64,000 bases of DNA from Lolium rigidum (taxonomy: Eukaryota > Streptophyta > Magnoliopsida > Poales > Poaceae): contig NC_061514.1 in assembly GCF_022539505.1 (NCBI RefSeq), forward strand, positions 247,430,124 through 247,494,123, read 5' to 3'. The stretch's first letter is position 1; every line of letters begins with the position of its first letter. A program made the translations under genes and the position numbers. The notes beneath the pieces were generated by a model that saw nothing but the letters and a program-made list of their open reading frames with translations, made no database searches and had not been told where the DNA came from. This document shows, piece after piece, positions 32,335 to 43,500 of the stretch.

Positions 32335-33493
32335 AATTTATGCTATATATGTACACAACACTTTTTTTCTGTTCTGTTTGTAAGATGAATCTACTCGAAA
32401 TGTGTTCTGTAACATTACATGAATCAAGTAGATGCTCTCAGTAGTTTGAGAATATATAAGCGGTGGAGGGTGATACATGCATTATTGTTGGACTGGAAGA
32501 AAAAAATGCTCTTGTCCGCCATGTTGATTGCTACTGTAACTTATACTCTCCGTTCTAAATTAATTGATGCAACTTTATCTATATACGGTACTAGTATTAT
32601 TAGTTCCATCTTACATCATGCGGTCGTATGGGAAGGAGTTGTTCTTCTCAAACTCTTAAGAGTTCTCCTTTTATAGTCTAGGCATTCTTGTTTGATATCG
32701 TCCATACATGGCTGCTTCGAGCATAGGTAGGCAGCGCATGCTCATATTTCCAAAGAAAAAAAAAAGAACAAACAAAGTGAAGGGGCTTGCTCATATTTCA
32801 TTGTTTTGGAAAACACGAGAACTAGCAAATTGTATGTGCGCAAGAGAAACATAAACGGACCATGAGGACCTAAAATGAGCACATGATCATATTTTTGACA
32901 AGTTTTTTTGCAGATAAGTGTGTACATCTTGTGACAAGTTTTTGTATGCCAGTGTGACTAGGGGTGGAAACTGGTAGTGGATAATCTGAATTATCCGACA
33001 TTTGCATTTAGAAAATTGAAAATGGATGTTGGTAATATCGGACCTCCGTGAAAATAGATGTGGTAAATATACGATTAATTTTCAAATACAAAAACCAATA
33101 TGATAGTATTGAATTTTGATACAAATGTGGATATGGAAATGGATACATAACAAGATTATGTTAGCCATTTTAGTAAGTAGATATGCCAATTACCTAACCT
33201 AGTCGAAAGACAAAGGAAGTGATCAAATGTACTTTTATGTGATTAAAGTTGAAAGTATGTGATTAAACTAATCGAAGTGACAATATCCATAGTTGTATCC
33301 ATATTGTTTTGAAAATGAGGTTTTACAGGGGAAGTGGAGATAGTGATCACCTGAATGTTTCCTCTTCAGTGAAGATGTACTAACAGTAACAGTAGAATTT
33401 TTTTTTTAAGAGTAGAAGTGTAGAACAGGAGCATACGGGAGGGTTACATGATTTGAGATCTTATTATGGGAGCCACAGGATCCCGATCAAAGG
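32335..33493. other. 3' flank of TRAPPC5 and upstream region of the PPR gene
   Basis: No coding frame. Part near 32335 is the 3' untranslated region of TRAPPC5. A one-sided Stowaway-like piece (ctctccgttctaaattaattgatg, about 32545) is present without its partner end. The 400 bases before 33493 must contain the PPR promoter; no TATA box was identified with confidence. Confidence 0.5.
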
Positions 33494-35806
33494 GTGACCA
33501 TCCTTTGTGGCGTGTCGCTCATAGCGGCTTCGTCTACCTCGCGGTCGCGCTCCCGCAAACCTCCTCCCCTTTCCCACCTGACCATCTTCCGCCGCCGCCG
33601 CCGCCGCCGACAGGGCGGTCTCCCGCCTCCCTGTATCCGCCCGCGCCGGATGCTCCTCCGCCGCGCCTCCGCCGCAGCGCAGCGCTCCTCCTGGCTATCC
33701 CACACGCGGGCTATCCCCCGGCTCGTGGGCCCCGTCCGTCCCTGCAGCTCTACCTCCTCTCCACACCGGCGCAGCCGCCGCCGCACGCCGCAGTTTGAGG
33801 ACGGTGCTCTCACCACCACCGCTGCGCCCCGGCCATTCCCGGATTACTGTCCACCCCGCCCCGAATCGCCGGCCGACGATGCCCTCGCCCGCCGCCTCTC
33901 GGCCGCGCTCCTCGCCTCGCCCAGTCCAGGATCCCTCCCTCCTCTCCCCTTCATCCCCCTCCTCCGCCCGCTGCACCTGCTCCTCGCGCTCCCACTGCTC
34001 GCCTCGCACCCCAACCTCACCAGCATCCTCCTCCCGCTCCTCCTGCTCTTCCCCTCCCGACCCCACCCCCACCCCCACCTCATCCAGTGCTTCGCCATCG
34101 CCGCCCATCTCGCCGTCCGCGACCCCGGCACCGCGCGCGCAATCCTCGTGCGCGCCCTCCGCTTCCCTTCTCCTCATCGGCATTTCGTCGAGCAGTTCAT
34201 CTTCACCTACAAGGCCTTCTCGTCGGACCCCGCCTCCTTCGACCTCCTCCTCCTCTGCCTCCCCTCCGCCGCCCTGCTCCGCCGCCTCCGCCAGTACGGC
34301 CTATCCCCGTCCCCAGAACCCTGTAACGCCGTGCTCTCCCGCCTTCCGCTCCACGAAGCAATTGAGCTGTTCCAACAACTCCCGGACAAGAACGTCCGCT
34401 CCTACAATATACTCCTCAAGGCTCTCTGCAGCGCAGGCCGGCTCAAGGATGCGCGTCAACTGTTCGATGCAATGCTCTTACCACCAGATGTTGTCACGTA
34501 CGGCACTATGGTCCATGGGTACTGCGCCCATGGTGAGCTGGAGGTCGCGGTGAAGCTGTTGGATGAAATGGTGGCAAATGGACTGGAGTCAAGCGCGACA
34601 GCATATACAAGCGTCATTGCACTGTTATGCAATAAAGGGCAGGTTTCAGATGCTTTGAGGGTGGTAGAGGATATGGTGATGCGTGGAGTGGCATTGGACG
34701 CAGTGGTGTTTACAACTGTAATGAGTGGATTTTGTGGCAAGGGTGATTTGGTAGCTGCAAGAAGGTGGTTTGAAGAAATGCAGAACAGAGGGTTTGCAGC
34801 CGATGGGGTTACATATACCACACTGATCAATGGTCTCTGTCGGGCTGGGGAGTTGAGAGAGGCAGACAGAGTACTTCGGGAGATGGTGGATAAGGGACTG
34901 GATGTTGATGTTGTCACATATACAGTGCTCATTGATGGGTACTGCAAGAGAGGGGACATGGTGGAAGCCTTTCGGGTTCACAATGACATGGTGCAGAGAC
35001 GAGTGGCACCGAACCTGGTGACATACACGGCCCTGTCGGATGGTCTGTGCAAGCAGGGAGATGTGCATGGTGCTAATGAGTTATTGCATGAGATGTGCAA
35101 CAAGGGATTAGAGCTGAACGTTTACACATACAACTCCCTGATCAATGGCATGTGCAAGTTTGGCAATCTGGAGCAGGCCATGAGGACCATGACAGACATG
35201 GAAGCAGCAGGCCTTAAACCGGATGTTTATACATATACAACTCTTATAGATACGCTCTGCAAGTCAGGAGAGTTTGACAGGGCTCACAGCCTGTTACAGG
35301 AGATGTTAGATAAAGGAATTAAGCCTAGTATAGCGACTTATAATGTTCTAATGAATGGTTTTTGCATGTCAGGTAGGGTAGAAGGAGGAAAAAAGCTGCT
35401 TGAGTGGATGCTGGAGAAGAATGTTTGCCCAAATGTTGTAACTTATAATTCTCTTATGAAGCAGTACTGCATTGACAAGAACATGAAATCTACCACACAG
35501 ATTTACAAGGGGATGCATTCTCAGGAGGTGGCTCCAAACGAGAACACATACAATATATTGATCAAGGGGCATTGTAAGGCAAGAAATATGAAAGAGGCAC
35601 TGTATTTCCATAATGAAATGATGGAGAAGGGATTTAAACTCAGCGCAAGTGCATATAGTGCTCTTATAAGATTGCTGAATAAAAAGAAGAAATTTGCTGA
35701 GGCGAGAGGGTTATTTGATGAGATGAGAAAGGAGGGTTTGACAGCTGAACCAGATGTATATGGTTTTTATATTGATCACAATTTTAATGACGATAATTTG
35801 GAGTAA
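33494..35806 (+). CDS. P-class pentatricopeptide repeat protein, intronless
   Basis: 770 residues from the first in-frame ATG (33494), or 718 from the ATG at 33650. The second start gives a better organelle-targeting N-terminus (MLLRRASAAAQRSSWLSHTR), while the first adds a 52-residue Arg/Pro-rich piece that includes a coded CGC repeat; I favour 33650 but cannot decide. From about residue 300 at least 13 PPR motifs of the 35-residue P type follow without gaps, each with a helix A such as VVTYTVLIDGYCKRG, VYTYNSLINGMCKFG and ENTYNILIKGHCKA. There is no E or DYW domain. Such proteins bind specific RNAs in mitochondria or plastids and affect their processing, stability or translation. It resembles Arabidopsis At1g05670-type proteins; the target RNA is unknown. 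The last motif is shortened (PDVYGFYIDHNFNDDNLE), so the C-terminus may be complete or slightly truncated. Confidence 0.92.
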   Translation: MTILCGVSLIAASSTSRSRSRKPPPLSHLTIFRRRRRRRQGGLPPPCIRPRRMLLRRASAAAQRSSWLSHTRAIPRLVGPVRPCSSTSSPHRRSRRRTPQFEDGALTTTAAPRPFPDYCPPRPESPADDALARRLSAALLASPSPGSLPPLPFIPLLRPLHLLLALPLLASHPNLTSILLPLLLLFPSRPHPHPHLIQCFAIAAHLAVRDPGTARAILVRALRFPSPHRHFVEQFIFTYKAFSSDPASFDLLLLCLPSAALLRRLRQYGLSPSPEPCNAVLSRLPLHEAIELFQQLPDKNVRSYNILLKALCSAGRLKDARQLFDAMLLPPDVVTYGTMVHGYCAHGELEVAVKLLDEMVANGLESSATAYTSVIALLCNKGQVSDALRVVEDMVMRGVALDAVVFTTVMSGFCGKGDLVAARRWFEEMQNRGFAADGVTYTTLINGLCRAGELREADRVLREMVDKGLDVDVVTYTVLIDGYCKRGDMVEAFRVHNDMVQRRVAPNLVTYTALSDGLCKQGDVHGANELLHEMCNKGLELNVYTYNSLINGMCKFGNLEQAMRTMTDMEAAGLKPDVYTYTTLIDTLCKSGEFDRAHSLLQEMLDKGIKPSIATYNVLMNGFCMSGRVEGGKKLLEWMLEKNVCPNVVTYNSLMKQYCIDKNMKSTTQIYKGMHSQEVAPNENTYNILIKGHCKARNMKEALYFHNEMMEKGFKLSASAYSALIRLLNKKKKFAEARGLFDEMRKEGLTAEPDVYGFYIDHNFNDDNLE

Positions 35807-37251
35807 ACTGTTGCATTTTGTGATGAGCTGGTGGAAGAAAGTCATGTAAAATCTAAAGCTGGCACAAGCTTAAGATTTTGCAAAGGAAGATGTGCCATAG
35901 GAGCATGATTTTGGCAGATGGCATCCTAGTTTGTTCAGAATGGACAGTATGTGAGGCGTAAACAGATTCACGAAAAGCATTATCCCTTTGTGCCATGCTG
36001 AACTAACAGCTGAGGTATAATATTTTCTTCTAATTATGAAATATATCATGGTCGCTTAATAGCTCAACAATTATTTTATTTGTTAAATGCTGATAATATC
36101 TTTTATCTACAGCCATCTTGATATTTTGTTACAAGATGTGGAGCTATTTGGGATGCACTCTGAAGTGTTTGTGCAAGGCAAGAGACATAAACAGCATATT
36201 TGTGAACTTATTGCTTCACTTTTCAGTAAGTATTGCATCGGGTGCTTTGTTGTTATTACTATATCGATACCATCTTGCAAGGTTGATAATCCATCCATTT
36301 TTTTTGGTTTGATTCCTGCAACCATTTAGGGTTCTTATGTTAGGGAGCATTTGATCTCACTCTCCTTATAATGGATGCTTTTTTATGTTCGGTAGTAATT
36401 ACTAATTATTTGATAAATTGGAGTTACTTGTTTCTGTTTGTCCTTAGTTTACTCTTTCATTATAAGAGGGTTACACATTCTCTACAACAATATAAGCGGA
36501 TGGCGTTATAAGATTGTGTGGTTCATTGAAAGTTGTTTGCATTGCAGGAGAAGCAGTTTCTGCCATCATAAATTGTTGAGCAATAAGGACAATGGTCAGG
36601 CAACGAGTAAATAAATCATCTCCTAGGGAAGTGAGCAGGGATTAACCCAATTGGTAGGCAAATACCGCTAATGATGCGGTGATCAGGTGATGTTGATTTT
36701 TACGTACGGAAAGGAGAGCAAATAACTGACAAGAGATGGGAGAAGCCAGCACAATAAATATCTTATGAGTGCTCCTAGCCAACTATTAAGGTCGAAAGGA
36801 ACGATGGACCTCTATCCACCTTCATCGATAACTCTTGGGAAGATAATACTAGGAACTCATTTGACCTCTTTCTCCTTCCCATAACTTTGAAACTACATAT
36901 AATTCTTTTATTGCACACTACATTCCTTCATCAAGATTGGAGATGATGGGATCGACTGTGCTTAACTGGGCACTTACTTCCATCTCCATCTTGCCACATT
37001 GGTGAAATAACAAAATATGTGATGTATGGGAGACTACTGAAGGTTCTCTGAGATGTAAAGTGCAGTACATGTTGGTTTAGCTACTAGCATTAGGGCGCAA
37101 CTAAATTCAGCCATGTGTGGCTAATGTGCAGCCACAATGGTAATCGTGGAAGGTATAAATTGCATGGTAAAGAATCAATTTTGTGTTGTGCAAAAGTTAT
37201 ATGTACTGTAGAGAGAGGAAAGAAGGCAAAGATAATACAAACAGAGCTTTA
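35807..37251. other. 3' flank of the PPR gene and intergenic DNA
   Basis: The first few hundred bases probably belong to the PPR 3' untranslated region. No further coding frame, RNA gene or transposon ends were recognised up to the Harbinger-like element at 37252. Confidence 0.5.
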
Positions 37252-38317
37252 GAGCATCTCCAGTCGCGTCCCCCAAACGGCGCCGGATTGAGCGTTTGGG
37301 GGACGTGTTTTGTTCGTGCCGCGTTTGGGGGACGTCGCTCCCCAGTCGCGTCCCCCAAACTCGCCCCCAAAACTTAAAAATTAATTTTAATAGATAGAAG
37401 AAAACTCTTTACTAATATTCAAATCGGTGCAACATAAACAAATTACATATAAAAACTTCGAAAAAACATAATCAAATTACATATAAATTATTTTAAACTA
37501 CTTCTTCTTTGATGATGGACCCGCCTCGTTGTCCTCATCACGGTGGCGCTTCCTGCTCATCACCTCTTCCGAAGAGGCGGTGTCGGTCGACTCGTCGGAG
37601 GAACTTGTGTCCTCCTCATCGTGCCGGTGCTCGCCGGCTGCGCCTTGGCCTTGGCCTTCGCTTTCGTGTCTGCCTCCACCTTCGCCTTCGCACGGGCCGC
37701 CGTCGCCTCCTCGGACCCTTCCTCCTCCGCCTCCTCCTCCACGAACTGCCATATCCTTCGCATTGTCCATTGGCGGCGGGGAATCATCGCTGTTGCTGGG
37801 CGTCCGGACTATGTCCCACCAATGGCACCATCCTGCAGGCTTGCCCTCGCTGGAGTTGTCAGACAGAAGGGCAGAGATGTAGCTCATTGTGAGGAGAAGC
37901 TTGGATGAATGGCGGCCGGTTGAAGATCCGAAAGCGCCTACGTACGGGTCTTATTGAGCGCGGATGAACGACGACGCAGAAGTCAAAGAGAGCGGCGGTT
38001 GCCATTCCGAGGAGTTCGCGCTCCATTCTGGCGGTTGGCGTCGACGCGGTTGCCAATGCGACGGTTCCCCTTCCCGGCAACTGCACTGTCGCTAAGTAGG
38101 CGGCGGTTGAGCGTCCGAGCCGCTGACGCGTCGGACCCGTGCCTCCTCGCCTCTCATTTCGTTGTGTCCGGCGTGCCCGGAGAGTCCCCTGTGTAGCGGG
38201 GACGGGCTCGGGGCGCCGGACACCATATTGGGGCGCGCCGAACAAAAATGGCCTTTAGAAACGTTTTTTTATCCGACACGGCCCAAATTGCTTTGGGGGA
38301 CGTGACTGGAGATGCTC
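37252..38317. mobile_element. Harbinger-like DNA transposon, non-autonomous, 1.07 kb
   Basis: The ends are inverted: GAGCATCTCCAGTCGCGTCC at the left and GGACGTGACTGGAGATGCTC at the right. Both sides carry TTA (37249-37251 and 38318-38320), the usual PIF/Harbinger duplication. The GCGTCCCCCAAAC motif recurs several times at the left. On the minus strand an open frame of 129 residues (37498-37887) starts MSYISALLSDNSSEGK and ends in an acidic and basic tail (KRHRDEDNEAGPSSKKK); it has no transposase motif. It may be a relic of an accessory protein or captured sequence. Confidence 0.8.
37498..37887 (-). CDS. Unrecognised 129-residue open frame inside the Harbinger-like element
   Basis: I do not recognise the protein. 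Visible features are a folded-looking N-terminus with several Trp/Cys (KPAGWCHWWDIVRTPSNS), a Gly/Arg linker, an acidic Glu/Gly/Lys middle and a C-terminal basic cluster suited to nuclear import. The composition of the middle part may be only a product of GC-rich codons. It lies fully inside the transposon ends and so belongs to the element. Confidence 0.35.
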   Translation of the reverse strand: MSYISALLSDNSSEGKPAGWCHWWDIVRTPSNSDDSPPPMDNAKDMAVRGGGGGGGRVRGGDGGPCEGEGGGRHESEGQGQGAAGEHRHDEEDTSSSDESTDTASSEEVMSRKRHRDEDNEAGPSSKKK

Positions 38318-39329
38318 TTAGGCTCAAGCTAGTCATCAGGAGCAACATTATGTGCATGTTATACAGATAGACTTTTTGTTTTACCTCTTTAAATTTTCTT
38401 AAAATGCAGTCTCAACAGTTGTGTTCTTACTTTTCCCTCCATGAATGTCATAAAGAAATGCTAATGTCTTGTTATTTTGTGTCTTGCTTTGGGAAGTAAA
38501 AAGATATTTTTGATATAAAAATATATTAATATTGCGAAGATATCAATTACACATAGCCTATGCGCCAACAAAATGCCCAAAGACATAAAAGATGCACATA
38601 GCCAAGAAAAAGAAAAGAAAGACCCGTTGCGGTGATGAAACTTGTAACAATAACACTCTAACCACTACCAAAAACAACATTCGGACTATAAAAGAGACTC
38701 CAAAATCAACGACTCGAGGAAGGAAACAATGCACAAACATTATCATCGCCCAATCGAAGATCTTAAGTTTTCACCATGGAGAAAGTTTGAGCTAAAAAAA
38801 ATACCTTCAGCAAGGTCATTGCCAGATACAACGAATAAAATCCAGAACTTGGGGTTTCACCCTGAAAATCACGACTCGGTACTCAACGAGCATCATCCAA
38901 AATGTAGTCCTCCAGTGCTGCCACCACCCGACATCACCCAAAGGTGACGTGCTGCATAATCTTCAACGCAACTTATACACCTCTCAGCCATAACTTCAAG
39001 ACCTCCACTCACAGTCATCATTAGCTTCTCCACCCCTTCAATACCACTCTTAACCCGTACACAACTCGACGATAGTCATTATTGGCATTTTAACCACTCT
39101 CATACACAACTCAAAGATGATACCTATAACTACCTATATTAAAGATGAGCTGATTTGCTAAAACCTGAGTTGTTTGGGCTACTATAGCCATCTACAGTAA
39201 CGTGCTACAGTAACCATTCCTTTTTTTTTCATCCTTGACCCTACTTCGGCTTGCCTCCAGTTTTTGTTCAATATTTCGACTGAGCCTAGTATAATCCATA
39301 GAAACATGGGTACCATATTTTGTTTGATT
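38318..39329. other. Repeat-like intergenic DNA, origin unclear
   Basis: No coding frame with recognisable domains. 38500-38560 (ataaaaatatattaatattgcgaagatatcaatt) looks like the reversed 3' end of a plant non-LTR element, and the text up to about 39230 continues without genes. It may be a decayed non-LTR retrotransposon on the minus strand, but no target-site duplication was found. Confidence 0.35.
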
Positions 39330-39612
39330 TGGTCGATGTTCCTTTCAGATCTACGCTTATCTTTATCGGAGGTGCTTGTTGCTCTTATGAGCTGTTTTTT
39401 CGGGGGGCTTATCACAACAACTTCTCATTTATCTACCACAACAAGCTCTACTACGATAAGTTTTATCCGGTTCTAATGAGGGAGGGGCGAGGACAACGCG
39501 TCTTTGGCTCGCTCTAGTGCTTGTAGTCATCGCTAGGTGGTGCAACACCTGTATTTTATTTTGTATTTTCAGATATTCTTGCTGCTGAATTGATGGGTGA
39601 ACTTTTGGGAAC
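39330..39612 (+). mobile_element. Eroded copy of retroposon family 1 (copy C)
   Basis: Read on the plus strand it follows copies A and B (which are minus): 'ttatctaccacaacaagctctactacgataagttttatccgg', 'ggaggggcgaggac', 'tcgctaggtggt' all align. The GC-rich first half and the poly(A) end are not recognisable. This is an older, partial copy. Confidence 0.65.
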
Positions 39613-39757
39613 AAAAAGAAACTTCTACAATCCAAAAGGGTTTAAACTTTTTTTTTCACGACCCTGCACTGGCTTCGCTCTGTTCAATCAAGGCCCGATT
39701 GACTTCCAAGCCCACTCTCCAATTCTCTTTTACAAAACCTCTTCCGTGGCCGCCTAA

Positions 39758-40475
39758 GGCCTCGTTCGTTTCGTCCCATCCCGGTCGGAATCGGCGCACA
39801 AACCCGGTGGGTCGGCCGGGATCGGAGCCCCGCGTTTTAATCCCGGTCTCGGTATAAAGGTCCGTTCGGTTAAAACCTGTATGCGTTTCACCCCGCCCGG
39901 TATTCCCAGAAAATCCCCCAATCCACCGGGTTTTGAAAACTCTGCACCCGACCCGTGGATACCATCCCGAAAGGATACAGAGCAAAAGACAGAGACAACC
40001 AACAGAGCGCGCTTCTCCCTCTCGCGATAGCGGCGGCGGCGGCGGCGGCGACGACACGAACAGAGCGGACGGGAACGGCGGCGGCCGCGCAACCAACTGG
40101 TGGAGAGGACCTCCTCTAGTCCCGTCTCCCTTCCTCAACGCTGATGCCGCCATGGATGCAGGATCGAAGACCTAAGCCGCTCGATCAGGAAGCACCGGAT
40201 CTTCGGCAACCCCCCAACCCACCCCGTCCCTGACGCCAGCCATCTCCTGTCTGCTTATCTCATGCGCTGCCTGCTACTGCTTATCCTGTGTGTTGCCTGC
40301 TGCTTGTGGGAGGGCAAAAAAGAGGTGCGGGAGCGTGGGTCAACCGAACAACAATTAGAAGCAGGGGTACTGGGAGAGAGGTTAATAGGGGAATCGGGTG
40401 ATGGTTGGGGTTCACCCAATCTCACCCCGGAGTAGATCCACTAGTGGGTATAAATCCCCACAACCGAACGAGGCC
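39758..40475. mobile_element. DNA transposon (MITE-like, 718 bp) directly upstream of TYW
   Basis: The ends are GGCCTCGTTCGTTTCG and the reverse complement of CAACCGAACGAGGCC, with TAA on both sides (39755-39757 and 40476-40478). Inside are repeated CGGGAT/CCCG motifs, a (CGG)n run near 40030 and 'ggtataaagg' near 39851. It holds no transposase. The family is common in grass gene flanks; the superfamily is probably PIF/Harbinger by the three-base duplication. It ends only 67 bases before the TYW start codon. Confidence 0.8.
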
Positions 40476-40542
40476 TAAAGGTTGGGAAAGCCCAACCCAA
40501 ACCCTAAAACCTCCTCGTAGAACACCTCATCGTAGCTTCACC

Positions 40543-43500
40543 ATGGACTTCGCTCGCCGGAAAGCGGCGGCGCTGGCCGCGCTCTCCTCGCCGGCGCCAG
40601 ACAAGTCCCCAAAGGGCGGAGTAGACGCCCCCATCGCCCAGCTTCTCGATGCTCTCAACTCCCACGCGGACCTCTTCACCACCTCCTCCTGCTCCGGTCG
40701 CATCTCAGTCCTCGCGCAGCCCACGCCCAAGCCCCACACGAGCGACCCCAAGCCTAAGAAGAAGGCCCGGGGCGGCGGGTGGGTGTACATCTCGCACGAC
40801 CCCGCGGACCCGGACGCCGTCGTGGAGCTCCTGTTCAGCGGGACTGGAGGCGGAGAGAAGGGTGCAGGGGATGAGCTGGTGTTCAGGTTCGAGCCGATGA
40901 TCGTGGCGGTGGAGTGCAGGGATGTTTCGGCGGCAGCGTCGCTCGTCGCCGCCGCAATCCATGCGGGGTTCCGGGAGTCAGGTGAGCCGGTTTGTACGTC
41001 TCGGGTTTAAGCAGATACTTTACTATGTGGCGTGCTTAACTTTCGCCTGATATTGATGCCATATGTAGGTATCACAAGCTTGCAAAGACGTGCGATGGTA
41101 GCAATAAGGTCTTCAATTCGCATGGAGGTGCCTCTTGGGCTGACTGATGAGCTTGTAGTTTCTCCGGAGTACATCCGGTACCTTGTTAGCATCGCCAACT
41201 GTAAAATGGAGGCAAATAAGAAGCGAATGGATGGATTTCTGGATCTTTTGCAGTCTAAGGTATGATTGATTCTGCATTCTAGCAGATATTTTCACTTCCC
41301 TTCTCTAATATCTCATGCACTGAAGCAAACTGTACAAAAGCATATTGAACTTCTCACTATGGGTAACCACCGCGGTTCTATACTCAGTTACTCACGGCAC
41401 CTTCCAATGAATATCTCCCAAAACTAATGCAGTCTACTCCTCAAAACGTGCTCAACTAGCAACTAAGCAATCAATCATTGGCCAACTACTAGGCCACTGA
41501 CAAGGTAGATGTAGATTATACGCAACCAGCTTGCTTTTTTTAAACGTGAACACTTCTTATCTGCGCAATGCTGCAACCTTGCCTTATGCACGGCCTCAAC
41601 TACAGTTTCATTACTCAGTGCAAACATATCTGAAAATCCAAGCCCTCCCCTGTAGCATCAAAGCATTGTTAATTCGGTGTCAGTAAGTGCCACAACAAAA
41701 TTCGTGTGCGCCTTTTCGCCTTGCAATCTTTTTCTCAGAGTCATGTCCATGTATTTAGATTTCCACTTAGCTTGGGTGAGCAGTAGGTGCTCGACCTCAT
41801 ACTTGTTGTGCATCCCTTGAATGCCTTTAGCTGACGAACATTTATTTGAGTGATATCACACATAAATCCCTGAATTTGTAGAGGATGTAAATGAGTGTCA
41901 GAAGGCTTCAAGGCTTGCAACATGTTATCCACCATAGAGTATTCTTTAGTCTTCTCTCCTACCGTGCACATATATTTCTTAAAGCAAGGGTGAGCCTTGT
42001 AGGGGATGTATCATGGAACCAGCCTTCATGCATAGAAGATGGAATTGAGAGGCGACAATGTAAGATGTGAGCCTTGGGAGAGAAGATGGAACTCTTATGT
42101 GGCGGATAATGTGTTGTGGTTCTTGATACTAAAATTTCAGACGATCGCCTACACCCATATTAGCCAGGTGGGAATGTACACCATAGAAGAAAGAAGATAG
42201 CCCCAGATCCGGTAAAAATAAACACATCTTCGATAAGGGCGACCGTTTGTTGCTACAGGACCAGGACTACTGTTACTTTGGTTTGGAATTCCGCAATCCG
42301 AAGAAAGGTGAAGGCTCATTTCATTGTGGCAGATGTTCACGATGACACTGCTTTGATGCTCTGAGAAGAGGTACTCAAATAATAAGAAGATTAAGAGATG
42401 AATGAGTTGATCTTGTTGCATATGTCTCTAGTTATGGTTGCGCGGCGTCAGGGATATGTCCTTGGGCCCATTCACTTGATGACTGAGGCATTCTGCACAT
42501 CAAAAAGTTCTAATGTCTATGCGCTGCATGTTGATTGAGCTTAGTTTACACCTACTTGGTTAGTGACCTAGTAGTTGAGGTTATCATGAACATGACCAGT
42601 TTAGGTCGAGTTACTCTTGAGCTGTTAGCCACCATGCATTTCAACTTGCTAGTAGAGGCAGAGCACATCTTGTGGAGTACATTACATTACTGTTCGCTGA
42701 GTGGAGCTATTTGTTAGATATGCTTGTACCAAGTTTATTTGGATGGAGGATAATAGCCAAGGCACGAAGACACTGCGTAAGAAGTGTTAGCCCGAGCAAT
42801 AAAAGTATTTGTTCTGTGTATTCTTCCTAGTGCCTCTTTCTGTCCTTGTGTGTCGCATTAAGTATATCTCAAGTCCATGCGATTCAGAACTCCGGTCTTT
42901 TGCTACTTACTCTGACCTTCAAAAAACTGCATGGCTCTTTTTCCATGTTATTTTTTTTTTACATCATGCAACTCAGTGGCAGAGCTTGCCCATTCTTAGC
43001 CTGGGCAAGAACTAAGTACAACCAGATTGATTAGCATTTTTCCAAAGGAACTGAGTAGTAGTTAACCCAGCCTTTTGTACCAAACTTCAAAGGAGATACA
43101 CTGGCAAGAGCCCGGGAGGCTGCCCAGTGTCGCTGGATGCTGGCTCCGCCACTGGTGTCTCCAGCATAAAAATCGGTGCCATTGCTGCATATGTTTATGT
43201 AAGACCCTCTTTTGTTCCTTACCGTTGTCAAAGACCCCAAAACTAGCAGAACCAAAGGTGCACAAAAAGCTTGACTTATAAAGTTAGAATACCCTGAAAT
43301 ATCCACAGATGTAGGTCATTCCTCAAAGTTGATTATGCCAGCTTGCCCAGCCTAAAGCTTTTTTATAGTGTCACTATACTAATTGGGCTAAATGCACTTG
43401 AAGTGGATGCAATGAGAATGTTAAGGATAGAGATACAGGGGCAGGGCACAGTATTCGTGTTCCCTGCCACTTGTGTTTGTTAGGTGTTATGATGTCTGTA

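Noticed and set aside
33695..34183. Open frames on the minus strand and other plus frames over the PPR N-terminus
   Set aside because: They are shadows of the PPR gene in GC-rich DNA; only the PPR frame has repeat motifs.
37560..37890. CRISPR-like or satellite array from repeated GCGTCCCCCAAAC motifs near 37270-37370
   Set aside because: Few irregular copies near a transposon end; these are subterminal motifs of the Harbinger-like element, and CRISPR does not occur in plants.
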